From positions 751,403 to 815,402 of the forward strand of contig BCHH01000003.1 of NCBI GenBank assembly GCA_001599595.1: a stretch of 64,000 nt of DNA, given 5' to 3'. Positions 11,741 through 24,280 of this stretch are shown here, in pieces. This DNA is from Beverwykella pulmonaria. Lineage: Eukaryota; Ascomycota; Dothideomycetes; Pleosporales; Melanommataceae. The translations under genes and the position numbers were made by a program. The notes below the pieces were generated by a model. It made no database searches, had not been told where the DNA came from, and saw only the letters and a list, made by a program, of their open reading frames with translations. How positions within the stretch are numbered: the stretch's first letter is position 1; the number at the start of each line of letters is the position of its first letter.

Positions 11741-14700
11741 ATGCCAGCCGCTGTGCAGAAGGCGCCCATGAAGCGGCAGTTTGGCGATGCCACCGCCACC
11801 CGCATCAACCACCAGGCGTCGCCCCGCTCCGCGAAGAAGTTGAAGCTTGAGCACCCCGCCAGCAAAAACAGGCGCCCGCCTGTTCAGAACACAAATGGCT
11901 CCTTCAACTCGAGCCAGACGAAGAGCCGATTCGAGGAGGAGGTGCTGGAGAAGATGTCGCAGGACCTGACAAGCCTCAAGCAATCAAACACGGAGAAGGA
12001 CCAGCAGTGGTCACGGCCGCCGCTGTCGCATGACTGGGAGGATGGGACGCAAAGTCTCGTCTTCCAGCAGATTGAGGCCGAAGAGGGCGTGCTGAGTGGC
12101 GGAAAGACAACGGTGCAGCTGTTCGGAGTCACAGAGGTGAGCTCTCCCTTGCCCCCGCCCGCAACGTAGCCAACATGTGCAGTCCGGCCACTCGGTTCTC
12201 CTCCATGTCACAGACTTCATGCATTATTTCTACGTCGCTGCCCCCCTAAACTTCCAGAAGAGCGACTGCCAGCCGTTCAAGGTCTACCTCGAGGGTGAGG
12301 CCCAGAAACACATCAGCCAGTACTCGGCCGTCATACACTCGGTGCAGATGACGATGAAGGAAAATATTTTCGGCTTTCAGGGAAACCAGAAAAGCCCATA
12401 CCTCAAGATCACGGTCAATGACCCCAAGTTCATCAACCGCGTGCGAAAAATGATACAGGAAGGCAATGCGAATTACAAACAGATGTGGACATATCAGGAT
12501 GGCGGCATTCTCACCTTTGATAACATTCAATACGTACTGAGATTCATGATCGACACCAAAGTAAGTGTACCCCAACGTGCTTACGAGTGAGACTGACGTG
12601 GTCCAGATCTCAGGCATGTCGTGGGTTGAAGCCCCCGCAGGCAAATACAAGATGATTGACTCGCGGTCCCGCCATTCAAATTGTCAAATAGAGGCGCAGA
12701 TCAACTTTGCTGACCTCATCGCTCACCCCTCTGACGGCGAATGGGCAAAGATGGCACCCCTCCGCATCCTCTCCTTTGATATCGAGTGCGCCGGTCGCAA
12801 GGGCATCTTCCCAGAAGCAACCGTGGACCCTGTCATCCAGATCGCAAACGTCGTAACGAGATACGGAGAGAGCAAGCCTTTTGTTCGAAACGTCTTCTGT
12901 CTGAACACTTGCGCCCCGATCGTCGCAACACAGATATGCTCGTTCCAGGACGAGAAGGAAATGCTGATGAAATGGCGAGACTTTCTCGACGAGGTTGACC
13001 CGGACGTCATCATCGGATACAACATCGCCAACTTCGATTTTCCGTATCTTCTTGAGCGGGCAAAACACTTGAAGGCATTCAAATTTCCCTACTGGTCGCG
13101 CCTGAAGACTAAGGAGTCCAAATCGGTGAGCACAAACCTTAGCAGCAAGCAGATGGGAAGTAGGGATATGAAAACAACCAACACCCATGGCCGCCTGCAG
13201 CTCGACCTCCTCCAGCTTGTCCAGCGTGACCACCAACTTCGAAGCTATACCCTGAACTCCGTGTGCTCCCACTTTTTGAAAGAACAAAAAGAAGACGTCC
13301 ATCACAGCATGATCACGGAGCTGTATAACGGCGATGCCAACTCGCGGCGAAGACTTGCAGTCTATTGTTTAAAGGATGCATACTTGCCACAACGGCTTCT
13401 GGATAAATTGACGTGTTTGGCCAACTACACCGAGATGGCCAGAGTCACGGGGGTGCCATTCAACTATCTTCTCGCTCGAGGCCAGCAAGTCAAGTTCATC
13501 AGCCAGCTCTTCCGGAAAGCTCTGCAGCAGTCCCTTGTTATTCCCGATCTCAGCAACCAAGGCGATAGTAACGACCAGTACGAGGGCGCCACCGTTATTG
13601 AACCAAAACGTGGCTACTACGATGTTCCTATCGCAACGCTTGATTTTGCTTCGCTGTACCCTAGTATCATGCAAGCGCATAACCTCTGTTACACAACCTT
13701 GTTGAACAAGCAGAAAATCGAGAAGCTAAACATGAAGGAGGGTGAAGACTACATATGCACGCCGAACGGCGATTACTTCTGCACCACCAAAGTTCGCAAG
13801 GGGCTCCTCTCACAGATTCTCGAGGAACTCCTGACTGCACGTAAGAAGGCCAAGAGAGAGTTGGCAGTCGAGACGGATCCTTTCAAAAAAGCGGTGCTCA
13901 ACGGTCGTCAGCTAGCGTTAAAGATCAGTGCCAATTCCGTGTACGGTATCACAGGAGCCACAGTCGGAAAATTGCCTTGCCTTGCCATCGCTAGTAGCAC
14001 TACCAGTTATGGTCGCCAGATGATCGAGAGAACCAAGGACGAAGTTGAGAAAAGGTACACCATGGCGAATGGATACAGCCACGACGCCGAAGTCATTTAC
14101 GGTGACACTGACTCCGTCATGGTTAAGTTTGGCACCACCGACCTCGCCAAAGCTATGGAAATGGGCAATGAAGCTGCCGATTACGTGTCTGGCAAGTTTA
14201 TCAAGCCGATCAAGCTTGAGTTTGAAAAGGTGTATTTCCCCTACCTGCTCATCAACAAGAAACGTTACGCTGGATTGTATTATACGAACCCGAACAAGTG
14301 GGACAAGATGGACACGAAGGGTATCGAGACTGTTCGACGTGACAACTGCCGGCTAGTCCAGACTGTCATCGAGACTTCCCTGCGAATGTTGCTCATCGAC
14401 CGGGATGTTGCTGGGGCACAAGAGTATGTGATCCTTCAACAGCTACATTCCATGTACTAACTTCCAACAGGTTTGTCAAAGAGACGATTTCCGACCTTCT
14501 CCACAACAAGATTGATTTGTCCAACTTGGTCATCACGAAAGCCTTAACGAAGCAAGCAGACGAGCACGGAGAAGGAGGTTACAAGGGCAAGCAAGCACAC
14601 GTCGAACTTGCCGAGCGTATGAAGAAACGCGACGCGGGTTCTGCACCTGGGCTTGGAGACCGTGTCGCCTACGTGATTGTCAAAGGCGCTGGTGGCTCCA

Positions 14701-15230
14701 AGGCATTCGAGAAGTCCGAAGATCCTCTGTTCGTGCTCGAAAACAATATCCCCATCGACACGAAATATTACCTCGAAAACCAGTTGGCGAAACCACTAGG
14801 CCGCATATTCGAGCCCATTCTCGGCGAAAAGAAAGCTCAACAGTTGCTCACCGGCGACCATACGCGGTCCATTTCCGTTGCTGCGCCGACGAATAGCGGT
14901 CTGATGAAGTTTGCCAAAAAGACACAGACCTGCATGGGTTGTAAGAAGCCGCTTGTCAACGCGACAGTCAAGGATGGCGCTGTGTGCGAGGATTGTCGTC
15001 CGCGGATCGGCGAGTTTTACCAAAAGACATTGTCTAGAGTGAGCGAGTTAGAGGTCCGCTTTGCGAGGCTGTGGACGCAGTGCCAGAGGTGTCAGGGTAG
15101 TGTGCATTGCGAGGTCATCTGTTCGAGTAGGGATTGTCCTATCTTCTACATGCGGATGAAGGCGAGAAAGGATGTAGAAGACGGCGGGAAGGAACTTGTG
15201 AGATTCGATAAAGATGCTGCACTGTGGTAG
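11741..15230 (+). CDS. POL3: DNA polymerase delta catalytic subunit
   Basis: Four exons (11741-12136, 12183-12560, 12607-14423, 14471-15230) give 1116 residues, the usual size for this B-family replicative polymerase. The N-terminus carries a nuclear-localisation-like KRQFGD...SAKKLKLE segment. Exonuclease motifs are FDIEC (about 315-319), [10 protein letters not shown] (396-405) and YCLKDAYLP (511-519), so proofreading is intact. Polymerase motifs are [10 protein letters not shown] (604-613), [12 protein letters not shown] (697-708) and YGDTDS (756-761). The C-terminus has CysA (first pair at about 1018/1021) and CysB with cysteines near 1068, 1071, 1081 and 1086, the [4Fe-4S]-binding pattern that holds the B subunit. 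The start is the ATG of [14 protein letters not shown]. The enzyme synthesises the lagging strand and works in repair. Confidence 0.98.
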
Positions 15231-16962
15231 TGAAGAGATGTAGCAGATGCATGGGATCTATCACCTATTGATTAGCGGTTGGCCGTTGTTGTCTCAGGAG
15301 GTATGGGTTGGTATTGCATTTTTAGCTAGGAACATCGGTAGTGAGAACCTTCCGGATGGATAATAGTCCAATGATTTTGTGGACATGGAGCATGACAATG
15401 GTTTTAGTGCCAATGGATGGCCCAGGTTTAGAAAATCTTATAAACGTGCTACTTCTATCCACGTTAACGATACCTGCTTTCTTAATACCTTGGTCATTAT
15501 ATACATCTCTCGCATAGACTCTGTTTCCGAGACTTTGCTTGTCTTAAAAAGCCACGGAGGACAAGTAGGTAAATATTAGCTAGAAGGAGAGAATGTGTCA
15601 ACATTCTCAGATACGAAGACTACTTTTGGCGCAACGATAGCGGCCCTTTCAGTCCGTCAGTGAGCTATGAGATTAACCGATAGATGCCTTTATCACTTAC
15701 TACATTCTCTAAATCGTTGCGCCACCTCTCATCGATATGCAGGTACTCTGAAGACTAGAGCGAAGTAGACTACCATGATGACCAGGAGGTCGTGTGAGTC
15801 AGTTGGGGCACCTGACATCACGGACATTGCTCCGCACGACAATCTAGTAATCAATTACAATAAAGAAGAACGACTTCTCAAGGGAACTCCACCAATTGAA
15901 AAATCATATCAGGTGACAGACAGTTTGGTGGTTGAATGCAAATTTGCGAATTACCACACCTGATCTTACGCCTTCGGTGAGTAACATCCTTGCTTGACCA
16001 ATCAGAGGCTAGTAAACCATGCTAGTGTTGGCCCCGGATCCGAAGTCCGTATTCACCACTCATCATGCTGCGCTTGGTGACAGCTTACACGCCCAACTCC
16101 CGACCCATTTCAATATCCCGTAGGTAACACTGACATCTCGATTGTAATGTTATGTTGTGTTTATGAGGGGTTAAAGCAAAACTAGTCGCGGGTGGTCTGA
16201 TGATCGTGAGGTCTTTGTATAAGCGCACACGGATGTAGCACCTTGCTATGACACCACAGCCATCTACCTATTGTTCTATTTAGTGCATTCACACTTATGT
16301 AAAGACAATAAGAGCATTGCAACGTGTACGCATTCGCCAAAGTTTGGCGCTTAATGCTCAACTGGCCTTTTCGCTTGTCGATCTCTAACGAACTCGCAAG
16401 GTCACCCTATACAAAACAATAAGTGTCCTCGCTTCTTACAGTGACTCCTTTCTCCAAGTACGCCTGTAAGCTCCGGGCTAAGCCACATGTGTCGGACACA
16501 AACCTGTATTGCCGTTGCTGATTGGCTATCGGAGTCCGTGCGCGTAGTGATTCCCGATGAGCGACTGTGCCAACACGACACTACGTATGCAGTTACAACA
16601 TCAGAAAGTATATTGTCTGTCGCTTATCTCTGGGTCTAATTCATTTGCATGTCTTGCAGTAACTTGGACTAGAGCGTGCGTTGTGTACTGCAACCTTTCT
16701 TTTTCACTCTCATTATTCTGCTTGTTCTCTATTGTTGCTGTGCTATTGTGTTACTTCCTCGGTTAGCACAAAACGTAAATCTCAATTTAACTCCTTTTTA
16801 TGGTCAGGGCCATGATGATGGAATTCTCCCAGACGAATGCCGATCGCAAAACCTCGCGCGCCAGTTCACAAAACTCAAAAGTTTGTTATTTCCTCCTACT
16901 CATCATCCTCGAGATATCTAACTTCGTATCAGATTATCCTCCCCTTTATCCTTACCTTCCGA
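15231..16962. other. 1.7-kb intergenic region, nothing recognised
   Basis: Only short frames with no domain or signal I can identify, and no tRNA-like B-box. It includes the 3' end of POL3 transcripts and the promoter of the small gene that follows. Confidence 0.5.
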
Positions 16963-17346
16963 ATGCCCTTCGTACATCGTCGAGGGAAGCGGCGAAAAGC
17001 GCAACACGATGAGCAGCCCCCAACTTATCTTACCCCAGTCTGCCTTCAACCACACATCACACAAGCTCCATGGTTAGAGGACGTCCCAAGTCTCAACGAT
17101 GAAATACCTGTAACATCGCGGGCAAAGATGAGCAGATTGGAGAGCCTCATAAGCGGTGATAAAACCAAATCTTCTCCAGTGGATAGGAGTTTGAAGGGAC
17201 GGCGGTTGAAGATGAATCCAGGGTTGGTGATCAAAGTTCATAAGGCGGATTCGGTGTATACGGATAGCGATGATGGGGATCCATTTATTACTTCGCCTTC
17301 TTGGCTTAAGACGGAGGGCGAGAACAGACGGGATGAGGTGATTTGA
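16963..17346 (+). CDS. Small hypothetical protein, 127 residues
   Basis: A single open frame starting at an ATG (MPFVHRRGKRRKA). The product is hydrophilic: a basic N-terminus, a middle with PWLEDVPSLNDEIPV, a Lys/Arg/Ser-rich stretch, and an acidic segment (YTDSDDGD) before the end. It has no signal peptide, membrane helix or known domain. The basic start could direct it to the nucleus. I support it as a gene only because the frame is sustained and compositionally protein-like; it could also be the last exon of a larger gene whose upstream exons I could not find. Confidence 0.35.
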   Translation: MPFVHRRGKRRKAQHDEQPPTYLTPVCLQPHITQAPWLEDVPSLNDEIPVTSRAKMSRLESLISGDKTKSSPVDRSLKGRRLKMNPGLVIKVHKADSVYTDSDDGDPFITSPSWLKTEGENRRDEVI

Positions 17347-18696
17347 GGCAATACAATCATTTATTTTTAGGTCTATAGAATGCATAGAAGCAAAGAAGTC
17401 ATTCAATGAGTCAGAGCGACTTGATGAGTACCACGGGTACGGCCGATAAAATTCACATGCCCTTGAATTGAGAGGGAGTTTGTTCATGATACTTACTACC
17501 ATTAAGGACAGTCACTGAACACATGGTAATACACCGGTTCGCGAGGAACGCCACAAGTCCAAGGGAAAAGATTACCTCGGCTATGTTTGCACAAAGCATA
17601 TTGTAAGTGCCTGTTGATAGTGCATGTTGTCCGTTCGATGGAGAGAGAATACTGCGACCACTCTTGATTGGTGTTCCAATCAGACTGTATCGGTGTAATA
17701 TAGATTTCTATTTAGTAGTCATGAGTTATTTCGCTCCAAATAAATGATTTTTTAGTATTTTCAGGCGCGCCGTTCGCCCATCCTTACGTTCCGGGATATA
17801 ACAGAAAATCGCCACAAACTAAAGCGAGGATCGCTGACCCGCACTAGCCACACCCTTGCGAGATGGCGGATTTCGCTTTCCTTCCAAAATTCATTGGCAC
17901 TAGCTAAACCTGCCTTCTTCAGCGAGGTTGCGGGCAGAGCAGACTCGCACTAGTTTAGGTGGGTCGGCCTGCCTGCTACATGCCAAAGCAACAGGTCATT
18001 TCAAACCTCTATCGTTATCTGCCCTGCTTAAAAAGTAAATTTAGCTAATCTTCAACACACTACCAGCCAAATCAACTCTCTAGTATACAACTACAGAATT
18101 CGCTATCTCAATGTGACAACTTGCCACTGGAGCAAGTATTCATAAGGATGTATTGTTGACTGATCATTCTTTCAGAGAGTTGAGATCAAGATTGAGGTCG
18201 AATGGAGATTTACTCTGAACAAACCCTTGTAAGGCGTTCCTCCCGCGTGCCCACCGTTGGGGCTGCCAGCAGACCAGGCTACAGTGGTACACCCCATAGC
18301 CCAAACTAGTGAAGGAGATCAAGCGGGTCGCGCAGTCAATGTGTAGCAGCAGTCGAATTATTCGCTCGACCAGTTTTGCAAGCGGAGCTGGACAGCTGGG
18401 AAGGCCCACTCGCGTAGTGATGTAGGCGGACAGATAGATAGTATGTTGAATGCGAAATGATTATTCAATATTTCTTGGTGGTTGGTGCTGCTGTGGATAT
18501 GGGTAAGATAGACAGTCGAAAATATAACTTAAGTTCGTAACTCGCTGGTGGTAATTTCAGGCTGTAGAAATGAGAAAGCGTCTGGATTGAAATATACTAA
18601 CGGACGGAAAAGTGAACGGTATTATGTATTCAAGGCACATACAGCAAACTGTTCGCGGACAAAGGAACCACGCTACCAGATGGGTTCAGATCTTCC
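17347..18696. other. 1.35-kb intergenic region
   Basis: No sustained reading frame resembling a protein on either strand, and no repeats. It separates the small hypothetical gene from the HET relic. Confidence 0.5.
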
Positions 18697-19747
18697 ATGG
18701 AATCACCTCTGACAACCTATGCCGTAAGCCTGTTTAATAAGACCTACCATCAAATTATTCGAAGAATCTCAAAACATGACCCTATATTTCAAAAATTAGT
18801 GTACAGAGGTCCGCTAACTCGTGATCTCTGCATCCACTGTAACCCGATTGACTTCGAGGCCCTCTTCGTTGCTCCTATTAATGCTGATAGTCTATTCAAT
18901 AGGCAGTTTGCAGTCTGGGACATCAGCTGGATAGAAAGCGGCCGAGGGAAGGATAAAACTGTGATTTTTTGCAAATTGCTCCTTCATCGGCAAAATGTAA
19001 ATTACTATGTCTACTACGGCACGCCTGTTGTTCCAATCAATTTGGCATTATCACCATCTCCCGTAAGCGTAAGCATGGCGCCGAGTCTCCTAGCATAATT
19101 ATCGAAGCAAAGGACAAAAAAGATCCAAACCAAAAGAAGTTCAACGTCGCAAAAATTGATGCAAGTAATACATATTCCATCTTTTCACCGTCTATACAGC
19201 TGAACGAATGCGTATCTGGAAGGGTCTCGCTAGACATCAATCTTGTCAAGGAATGGATCGCCGACTGCGACGCCAACCACGCCGACACATGTCAACTGAG
19301 GCTGAATGTTACCCTTGGGTCGACTGGAGATCCTGAACCTGCTAAGCCTTCGAAACACGGATTTTTCTCGAAGCACGTAATGAAACCTCGGCGTCGACAC
19401 CCCACGGCCACCCGGTATCTGCTACATTCAGTCTCATTGATGTCATCGACCTCTGTGTAGTCTCCGCGCCGAATAGCGAGAATTGATATTTCCCCCTTCA
19501 GTACATTGCACTGAGCTATGTATGGCCCTGGCCGGGAGAGAAGGAGCAACCAACGCTGCAGATAGAAAACGCCGAAAAGTAGAGCCTATGTAACTCTGTG
19601 AGCGGCGTTTAGTTGCTGACAACTATTCAACAAACCATCAATCTCAATAGGCTCTTTGGAGTCAGATATTTGTGGGTTGATGTGCTTTGTATGGTACAAG
19701 ACGATCCCATCGAGAAGAAAAATATACCCACAGAATACTCATCTTAA
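18697..19747 (+). pseudogene. Decayed HET-domain (heterokaryon incompatibility) gene
   Basis: The upstream frame (18697-19098) encodes LCIHCNPIDFEALF, typical of the region before a HET domain. A second frame (to about 19300) encodes LVKEWIADCDANHADTC, the W-x(3)-C-x(4)-H-x2-C element that precedes HET domains. A third frame, about 19427-19747, carries the HET core itself: LIDVIDLCVVSAP, then YIALSYVWPW, then GVRYLWVDVLCMVQDDP. That last frame is broken by three in-frame stops (TGA at 19484, TAG near 19580 and 19616), the spacer between the two conserved blocks looks shorter than normal, and nothing HET-like follows. HET proteins trigger cell death when incompatible hyphae fuse; this copy cannot make an intact one. 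The change from the first to the second frame could be an intron. Confidence 0.8.
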
Positions 19748-20434
19748 TACTCTTTCTCCCACACCCTACTTACAGATTGAAATCGAGATAGAAAGCGGTG
19801 ACTGAGCTGTTCCTCTGCAAGTTTCAAAGACTATGATTAAGTTCTTGAAGTTGATGCTGGCTAAGTCTCCATACTGACGCGAACGCAGTGTAGGTACAGA
19901 GGTAAGCTTTACTCTAAAGTGAAAATAGGATTAATGGCGACAAACAGACTGTAATATTGCTTCTCCTATTCTAGTTCCGGATCTAGATCCAAAAACAGAA
20001 CGGAGAAGAAGAATTCACAGAGAAGAAAAAGAGGCTGAAAAAAAAAAAGAAACGCAATATTCTTGCATCACGACTGTTTTGTCTCGGTTCCTGAAGTCCT
20101 GTTCAGCTGCGTTAAAGATGTGATACGTACCCTTAGTAGTTCAGCAATTTGGTTAGTCAATAATCACTTCGTAGATCTGCGGGGGCTAAGGCTACATCCA
20201 TAGGGTAGCCTCCCCGACCTTAGACTCCATGGTTAAAGAGCTACGTTCCAGAAGTAGGAAATTCACAAAGAAGAGCAGGGGAAATTACGTCTAGGAGTTT
20301 CTTCCTTGAATTTTCTCACCGTTCTTGCTTATCCATCAAGAATTCCCTTCTCGCATTCTAGATACTTGTGCTATCTGACAACAGGCTTAGATATGTACTT
20401 TGTTCAAATTCACTAAGAGTCCCATCAATTACAG
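19748..20434. other. Intergenic region with purine-rich tract
   Basis: About 690 bp. It includes a purine-rich stretch ending in a run of about twelve A (20037-20049) and a GGCTAC...GTAGCC inverted repeat near 20190-20206. No gene recognised; possibly the eroded 3' part of the HET locus. Confidence 0.4.
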
Positions 20435-21208
20435 TTACTCCTTCTTCCCAGTGAATAGCACCATATTCTTCTTTACTCTGAACACTCCATCCTTCTCAAT
20501 CACTTCTCCAACCACCTTCCGGACTATATTCTCCTGCTCTGTACTCAGCCCTTCCTCTCCCAAACTTCCTAAATAGTTCACCACAGGCTGTTCAGTTTTC
20601 ACTTCAAACCCCCCCGGAAACCTCTCGCTATTTATATCCCGAAAGTGCTTCTCTAAAAAAGTGTACGCAGTCTCCGCCGTAATCCTCGCCTGATTACGAA
20701 TTGTACTCGGTCTTCCGACCTTTTCTCCAAGATCGAGAAGTTCATCAAGGTGGTCCATCCCATTCAACGCAATGATGACGGTGCCTCCGGGTTTTAGCAC
20801 GCGATGGAACTCCTTTAAGGCTGCATCGGGGAAGTCAACGTGGTAGAGCATATGGTTCGCGACCACGGTGTCAAAGCTCATTTCTGCAAACGGCAGAGTC
20901 TCGGCACCAGCTTGCTTCACCGTTGCGCCTGGGATCTTGCGCAACTCGTCGCACATTGCAGGCGAAAAGTCCGTGAGAGTGAGGCGCGTTGAAGATGTTG
21001 TAGGTGTTTCACGCCACAGTTGCCCTGTACCAGCCCCAATTTCAAGGATAGCGCCATCTTTGGGAACTCTCTCACCGGCCCAGGTAAACCAGCTTTGAGA
21101 GTGCGTATTCCAGGTGTGGATGGCGAGACGAGCGGCTAGACGGTTGCTGGTGTTTGAATATTGGGAGACTGCGTGTTTGGAAGGGTTGGCGCTAGTGTCG
21201 ATTGCCAT
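20435..21208 (-). CDS. Class I SAM-dependent methyltransferase
   Basis: Intronless, 257 residues, starting at the ATG of MAIDTSANPSKHAVSQYS. Motif I is AILEIGAGTGQLW (SAM glycine loop), followed by LTLTDFSPAM (acidic end of strand 2 region), and the strand 4/5 region reads SFDTVVANHMLYHV and EFHRVLKPGGTVIIAL. This is the Methyltransf_11 pattern of small-molecule methyltransferases. The substrate is unknown. It has no membrane helix and is probably cytosolic. It lies at the left end of a run of four minus-strand genes with a POT transporter, a ferric reductase and an ATP-grasp ligase, so a tailoring role in that putative pathway is possible. Lack of introns next to intron-bearing neighbours is compatible with transfer from bacteria but does not show it. 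Confidence 0.85.
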   Translation of the reverse strand: MAIDTSANPSKHAVSQYSNTSNRLAARLAIHTWNTHSQSWFTWAGERVPKDGAILEIGAGTGQLWRETPTTSSTRLTLTDFSPAMCDELRKIPGATVKQAGAETLPFAEMSFDTVVANHMLYHVDFPDAALKEFHRVLKPGGTVIIALNGMDHLDELLDLGEKVGRPSTIRNQARITAETAYTFLEKHFRDINSERFPGGFEVKTEQPVVNYLGSLGEEGLSTEQENIVRKVVGEVIEKDGVFRVKKNMVLFTGKKE

Positions 21209-21613
21209 AATGGAAATATAGTTGGTTGTGAAATTGCGAAAAGAGCATGTGAGTATAATTGTGGTAAGGTGGTGGCCAAATGCAGGCTATATATACTTTA
21301 AACTCCAGGCTGGAGCAAATGGGGCACGTGCAGGCTGCAGAAGCGCTGTAGTTGCGTAATTTTGAATGAATTATAGCCACCTGTGAGCAAAGCAGCAAAG
21401 TGGGTTACCCTGTATCTTTTATATCAAGATCCTTTCGTTTATGAAATGTAATGAAGGGGCGACTTCAGTGTTATGATCAGGGTTAGATGGCCAGGGGTAT
21501 TATTCAGCACAGCAGAACTATCATCAGAGAGTTACTTTCCTCAACGTCAAACCAAGTACAAAACCATATATTCTGGAACTATAAAAATGCTTTTCAAGGC
21601 CGCAGAGCCTATC
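21209..21613. other. Intergenic region, methyltransferase promoter and transporter 3' end
   Basis: About 400 bp. It contains the promoter of the methyltransferase and the 3' flank of the POT transporter. No specific site recognised. Confidence 0.45.
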
Positions 21614-23502
21614 TCATCTCTCAGACTTTGTTCCAGTCTCCACACCCTTGCACCCTCTCATATCACCATCTCTCTCCTCAACCACCTGACTCAACTGACT
21701 CTCCCTCCTGTCCAACCCCCCAAACTTCCACCAGAATAGTCCCGCCATCAATCCCATACAACCTGCCAGCACGCTATACATGATCACCATATTCGGGTCT
21801 TTCGCTGCCGGACTAATCGCCATCCCCAGCACACTCGCTAGTCCGGCCGTAAGCTGCGAGAACGCCATGACCACAGCCTTCATTTCTTTCGGTGCCTTGT
21901 TATACGCGTACTCAAACACCGTTACAAATCCAAAAATCTCGCCTACAGCGAGCAGGAAGTACACCGGGACTTGCACCCATATCGATACCTTGTTCGGCTC
22001 TTTCCCAATCATTGATTTTGTACAATTAAAAGCATAGGAGTAGCAAGGCGGAGTTGTGTAGATAAGGTGTTGAACGATCGCTGCGTACGCCATTGAGAGC
22101 CCACAGAATATGAAGGCAACGGTGAGGCGGGCTACGGGGCCAAAATGGATCCGGTGTTTCGCAAGGAAGGAATAGAGACCTTGGATTAGAGGCCCGAAGA
22201 TTATGCATGCTACTCCGGAGAAGGCCTGTGGGAGATCGTTAGGAACCCCGGAGAGACGCATTGAACCGGCTTGGGAGACGAGGTTGTTATACATTTGAGA
22301 GATTACGAGGTAGAAGATTAGAAGTGAGAATCTGTCTTGCGTCAATGTTTCATTTTGGAAATGATGAGAAGGATGACATACATCACCCGACAGGCGACAA
22401 AACCTCTCTTGATCTCCTCGACAAAGTCGTCACTCCACTGCACGGTCCTTCCAAATGCTGTCTCCTGGTACGAGGGTTTCGCATGATCCAGCCTAAACCC
22501 GTTCCTCGCCGCACAATTCAATGTTTTCGCCGCCTTTGGCAAGACATTCCCCTGAGGTTCAATCTTCACAAATTTCTTTTCCCAAAAGGCAAATAAGGCG
22601 ATCCCTATAGCAAGTGCAATCGTTGTGGAAAGGTACGCCTGCCAAAACCCAAACTCGCGCTCGAGGTACGTAACCGGGATTGAGGACAAACTGGCAACAT
22701 TCGTAAACCTATTTTCGTTAGTTTTCATCGAAATTCTCAGTCTTTTCTTCAATAGTTCAAACTTACCAATAGTAAGCATTATAAACAAACTGCAACATCC
22801 TCTCTGGACTGACAACCACCATCCTGCCTCCTCTCCTTTCAACCCTCTCCTTCCCTCCCCTTAACTGGTCCCCCAAAAAAGGCACAAAACACGCCTTCAC
22901 GCTTCCCGCTCCAAGCGCTACCAACACCATACTACTCACCAATCCTCCCAGACCTGCATTATTATCCAATGCACTCTCTGTACTCGTCGCCACAAGCACC
23001 ACACACCCTGCCAGATAACAACCTAGTCCGATTAAAAGTGTCTTATACCGCCCCAATTTGGTATCACTGAGGACAGCGAATAACATGGGCGTGAGGAAAG
23101 AGACCAGAAAGAACGCATTGGACATATTCGTAGCTGTGGCTTGGCCTAGACCGAGGGCACCGGGGAGAGAAGAGGAGAAACGAGGGTTTTGGATGTAGTT
23201 CTGCCATGGGGCGATGAGGCCGAAGTATGTGAAGCGTTCGAAGGCACCAGCGAATATGCAGGCCCAGGCAGAGAATGGTATACGGCCTGTTACTTTTGGG
23301 AGGGAGGAGAGTTCTTCTATTGTCGGTGGGCGAGTGTGGTTCTCTAGAAAACTTGATGCAGGAGAACTAGGGCTGGATATGGCGCCTTCTTTGACAATTG
23401 TTGACTGCGTCACATCTCTGTGTACGGTTGTTAGCTGAATTATTGGTATTTTGGAGTGACAGGGAAAATGTTGGAAGTGAAACCATACTCATCTAGTGCC
23501 AT
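21614..23502 (-). CDS. POT/PTR2-family proton-coupled transporter
   Basis: Four exons (23502-23489, 23417-22767, 22708-22382, 22331-21614) give 569 residues. The 14-nt first exon (MALDE) is needed because the following frame has no ATG near its start. Family signatures include FERFTYFG in the first helix, an F-T-N-V-x-S-L-S-S-I segment in the early helices, and the C-terminal half with LVISQMYNNLVSQA, WVQVPVYFLLAVGEIFGFV and AFSQLTAGLASVLG. About 12 hydrophobic helices fit the family. The ExxERF proton-coupling motif reads G-A-F-E-R-F, lacking the first Glu. PTR2 proteins import di/tripeptides; relatives move other amino-acid-like molecules. Its place beside an ATP-grasp ligase suggests transport of an amino-acid-derived product or precursor, which is inference. 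Confidence 0.88.
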
Positions 23503-24280
23503 TGCTTCACTTTAGCAACAAACAGTTTCCAATCTTCAATCCTGGGATTGTAGTTTCATAAACATCTTTTTAACGTTCTCGGCGTTCGATTACGAAATCC
23601 TAATACCACCTACCCCCCTATGACCCAAATATTACAAAACACCCTCCCCTCCCTTCTTCACCGTCCGAAATCCTCCGCCAAGCCCGCCCCCTGCTGCCCG
23701 CTCGCTGTCCATGCAGTGCCAAGCAACTCGTATAAACAAGATCCGCCAAGCAACCACAGATAACTTGCTCAAAGTTTCTCGGAGAATGGCGTGCCCATAA
23801 GCATGACAAATGCCAAGGTTTATATAGAGGAGCTACTGGATATGCTGTGTAGTACCGTGGCAGAGGGAATTTCATGAGCGGTTTTGAGGTTTGTGGATGG
23901 GGCCATGTAGGGGATCTCCAGTATCGAAGTTTTTACATAGCGCGGTAGTGGAAGGGCAATCTTGTCTGAGCATGTGTGATGGAAGAACCTCACAAGGAGA
24001 TAGATTTTCTGGGCTGGTAGATATTTACGTCTCAAGGAAGCAGCGGCAGTTGTAAATGCTCTTTCAGCATCTGTGTCCTCTCGAGGTTAAACAAAGTTTT
24101 AGAAGCGTTTTCTTTAGAAAGACAAGCAAAATTACAAAGTCCACTATTCTGCTCGAGACACGGTGAAATGAAATATGATGTTCAAGTCCAGAAGTAAGAT
24201 TTGACGCCCGAATATGGTATAGCAAACTCAGAGCCTGGTACCTCGCGACACTGACAAAACTCGCTCCAAATCTTTACCAC
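23503..24280. other. Intergenic region, transporter promoter
   Basis: About 780 bp upstream of the transporter and downstream of the ferric reductase. Short frames only; no motif or repeat recognised. Confidence 0.45.

Noticed and set aside
12676..13305. 209-codon minus-strand frame opposite POL3
   Set aside because: Shadow of the polymerase exonuclease domain; no domain of its own.
20435..21208. Bacterial origin of the methyltransferase
   Set aside because: Lack of introns is the only hint; no phylogeny or composition test was possible here.
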